Source: Clostridiales bacterium UBA1446 | Lineage (GTDB): Bacteria > Bacillota > Clostridia > Oscillospirales > Oscillospiraceae | Assembly (NCBI GenBank): GCA_002329245.1 | Contig: DCTG01000184.1 | Location: 17,955 to 25,141, forward strand | Direction: 5' to 3' | DNA length: 7,187 nt | Part shown: piece by piece, positions 5,900 to 7,187 of the stretch | Position numbering within the stretch: position 1 is the stretch's first letter | How the letters are laid out: each line of letters begins with the position of its first letter | Position numbers and translations under genes: made by a program | Notes under the pieces: generated by a model | Seen by the model: only the letters and a program-made list of their open reading frames with translations | Database searches by the model: none | What the model was told of the DNA's origin: nothing

Positions 5900-7051
5900 A
5901 AGTACGATCTTGTCATACAAAACGGTTTGGTGCTCTCTCCCGATTTAAATCCCTCTCCTATCCAAACCGATGTTGCCGTCTCGGGCGGTAAAATAGACGC
6001 CGTTCAGGAACATATTGAGACAGGGAGCGCAATGGTTTTGGACGCTTCCGGTCTTCTCGTCACCCCCGGACTGGTGGATTTCCACGCCCATTTTTTCCGG
6101 GGAGGAACGCCTATGGGACTCGACCCCAGTGCCTATCCGCCCACCGGCGTAACCGCAGCCGTCGACGCGGGTTCGGCCGGCATCGGCAGCTTTCCCCTAT
6201 TTTTCGAGACCGCCCTCTTGGCTCCATCCGTAACCGCGCGGGCATTTTTGAACCTCGCCCCGGAAGGGCTCATTTCCTTTCCTTATCATGAGGAAAACAT
6301 CAATCCGAAGTTTTTTCCGCGCCAAGAGATACTCGACTGCTGCAAGACATACCGGGAACAAATACTCGGACTGAAAATCCGTATTTCGGAGGAAATCGCG
6401 CAAAGCAGCGCAACGGAGAGTCTTCGGGCGCTTGAAGGCGCTCTCTCCATAGCGGAGGAAGCCGGTCTTCCCCTTTGCGTTCACATGCCGGGTTTTACCG
6501 GTTCGCTGGAAGCGCTCGTATCCCTCCTGCGGCCGGGGGATATCTTCTGCCACTGCTATACACACCGAAACGGCATTCTGCAAAACGGCAGGATTGCCGA
6601 AATCGTCTGGAAAGCCCGGGAGCGGCGGGTTCTCTTTGATCTGGCCAGCAGCCGTGTTCACATCTGCCACACGGTCGCCCGCCAGGCAATCGCGGAAGGA
6701 TTCCTGCCCGACTTTATCTCGGGCGATTTCACAACCTTTACGTTTGCCAATCCTCCGTCCTATAATATGCCTACCCTGATCTCGCGGATGGTAAGCCTCG
6801 GAATGGAGCTCGGCGAGGCGATTGCCCGCTCCACCCTTCTTCCAGCCCGCGTCATGGGAATGGAGGGACGCATCGGTACACTTCGTCCGGGCGCCGATGC
6901 GGATATCGCCATGTTTAATATGGATCATGGTCCTTTCCGCTTCGAAGACATACACGGCGACTGCAGCACGACCGACCTGCTCCTTAGACCGGCTGCCACG
7001 ATAAAGTCAGGCCAACTCGTGTTCCGGGCGGATTCCGAAAGGGAATCCTGA
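5897..7051 (+). CDS. Amidohydrolase-superfamily metallohydrolase, COG3964/EF_0837-like deacetylase
   Basis: A 384-residue TIM-barrel metallohydrolase, full length if started at the ATA at 5897. The alternatives, ATG 5843 and TTG 5804, add residues unlike the family and have no ribosome binding site. Metal-site motifs in order are His63-x-His65 in PGLVDFHAH; Lys160 in GLKIRIS, the likely carboxylated bridging lysine; His196 in VHMPG; His219 in FCHCYTH; and Asp277 in FISGDF. An AVDAGSAG stretch (88-95) and the C-terminal GTLRPGADADIAMF support the COG3964 group, often misannotated as dihydroorotase. Characterised members such as Atu3266 hydrolyse acetyl-(R)-mandelate-type esters and related N-acetyl compounds. 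It follows the LarA-like gene by 89 nt on the same strand, probably in one operon. The true substrate is unknown. A hairpin at 7030-7048 overlaps its end. Confidence 0.85.
   Translation: MKYDLVIQNGLVLSPDLNPSPIQTDVAVSGGKIDAVQEHIETGSAMVLDASGLLVTPGLVDFHAHFFRGGTPMGLDPSAYPPTGVTAAVDAGSAGIGSFPLFFETALLAPSVTARAFLNLAPEGLISFPYHEENINPKFFPRQEILDCCKTYREQILGLKIRISEEIAQSSATESLRALEGALSIAEEAGLPLCVHMPGFTGSLEALVSLLRPGDIFCHCYTHRNGILQNGRIAEIVWKARERRVLFDLASSRVHICHTVARQAIAEGFLPDFISGDFTTFTFANPPSYNMPTLISRMVSLGMELGEAIARSTLLPARVMGMEGRIGTLRPGADADIAMFNMDHGPFRFEDIHGDCSTTDLLLRPAATIKSGQLVFRADSERES
7030..7048 (+). other. Hairpin at the 3' end of the hydrolase gene
   Basis: Bases 7030-7036 and 7042-7048 (GGATTCC/GGAATCC) pair perfectly around a GAAAG loop and run up to the stop codon. 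No T tract follows, so it is at best a weak terminator or mRNA-stabilising end. The next 45 nt show nothing else before the tRNA promoter. Confidence 0.35.
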
Positions 7052-7096
7052 ATCACGCCTTGAAACCGAAACAATTCTCTTCCGCTAACTTCCCCC

Positions 7097-7125
7097 TTGT
7101 TTTTCGCCATCAGGTTTGGTATAAT
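7097..7125 (+). promoter_or_regulatory. Strong promoter of the tRNA-Leu gene
   Basis: TTGTTT (7097-7102), 17-nt spacer, TATAAT (7120-7125). The tRNA begins 12 nt after the -10 box, so transcription starts a few bases before the mature 5' end. Confidence 0.85.
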
Positions 7126-7137
7126 GCGTTTTGCTAA

Positions 7138-7187
7138 GCCGGTGTGATGGAATTGGCAGACGTGCTGGACTCAAAATCCAGTGGTGG
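7138..7187 (+). tRNA. tRNA-Leu (anticodon CAA), 5' part, cut by the window edge
   Basis: The acceptor 5' strand GCCGGTG, a D-arm with GGAATTGGCAGAC, and an anticodon stem CTGGA/TCCAG around the loop CTCAAAA (anticodon CAA, reading UUG) are typical of leucine tRNAs. The sequence stops at the start of the long variable arm; the T-arm and 3' end are outside the window. Confidence 0.93.

Noticed and set aside
6197..6955. 252-codon open frame antisense to the metallohydrolase
   Set aside because: Fully inside a gene with complete active-site motifs; composition is that of a reverse-strand shadow.

Overview
The window looks like a chromosomal piece of a low-to-mid GC anaerobic Firmicute, most likely a spore-forming clostridium of the Oscillospirales/Ruminococcaceae type. 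The evidence is a DUF4830-type protein, a clostridial rubrerythrin, an S-layer-homology protein, the redox regulator Rex, a glycine/cysteine/tryptophan-rich small protein of the kind common in these genomes, strong AGGAGG-type ribosome binding sites and sigma-A-like promoters. The genus cannot be fixed from the sequence. No transposase, integrase, CRISPR array or phage gene was seen.

Layout. 1-117: a perfect AT-rich hairpin and the leader of a membrane-anchored DUF4830-type protein (118-591, +). A perfect 22-bp hairpin separates it from a convergent small lipoprotein-like gene with four exact-period 10-residue repeats (652-942, -). A rubrerythrin with its own promoter follows (1147-1680, +), then about 270 nt of non-coding DNA with several inverted repeats and a bidirectional terminator. 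The minus strand then carries a 47-residue Cys/Gly/Trp-rich single-span peptide (1950-2093) behind a promoter that resembles sporulation mother-cell promoters. Next comes a likely rex-SLH operon read leftward (rex 3395-4063, SLH protein 2234-3373).

The 370 nt between rex and the next gene are not empty. They contain a nested, rod-like set of complementary segments about 199 nt long (4193-4391). The architecture (closing helix, open centre, side hairpin on the 3' side, long apical stem) resembles 6S RNA on the minus strand. This is the best non-coding candidate in the window.

On the plus strand, a LarA/DUF2088-family protein (nickel-pincer 2-hydroxyacid racemase/epimerase family) is followed by a COG3964-type metallohydrolase. 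Characterised COG3964 members deacetylate O-acetyl-(R)-2-hydroxyacids and related compounds. Together they suggest a small, possibly undescribed route that deacetylates a 2-hydroxyacid and then inverts its stereocentre. The hydrolase appears to start at an AUA codon placed exactly behind a perfect Shine-Dalgarno sequence. The window ends inside a tRNA-Leu(CAA) gene with a strong promoter.

Functionally, rubrerythrin (peroxide detoxification) and Rex (NADH/NAD+ sensing) fit a strict anaerobe's redox management. The LarA-like and hydrolase genes look like an accessory catabolic pair. The Cys-rich peptide may belong to the spore or cell envelope.
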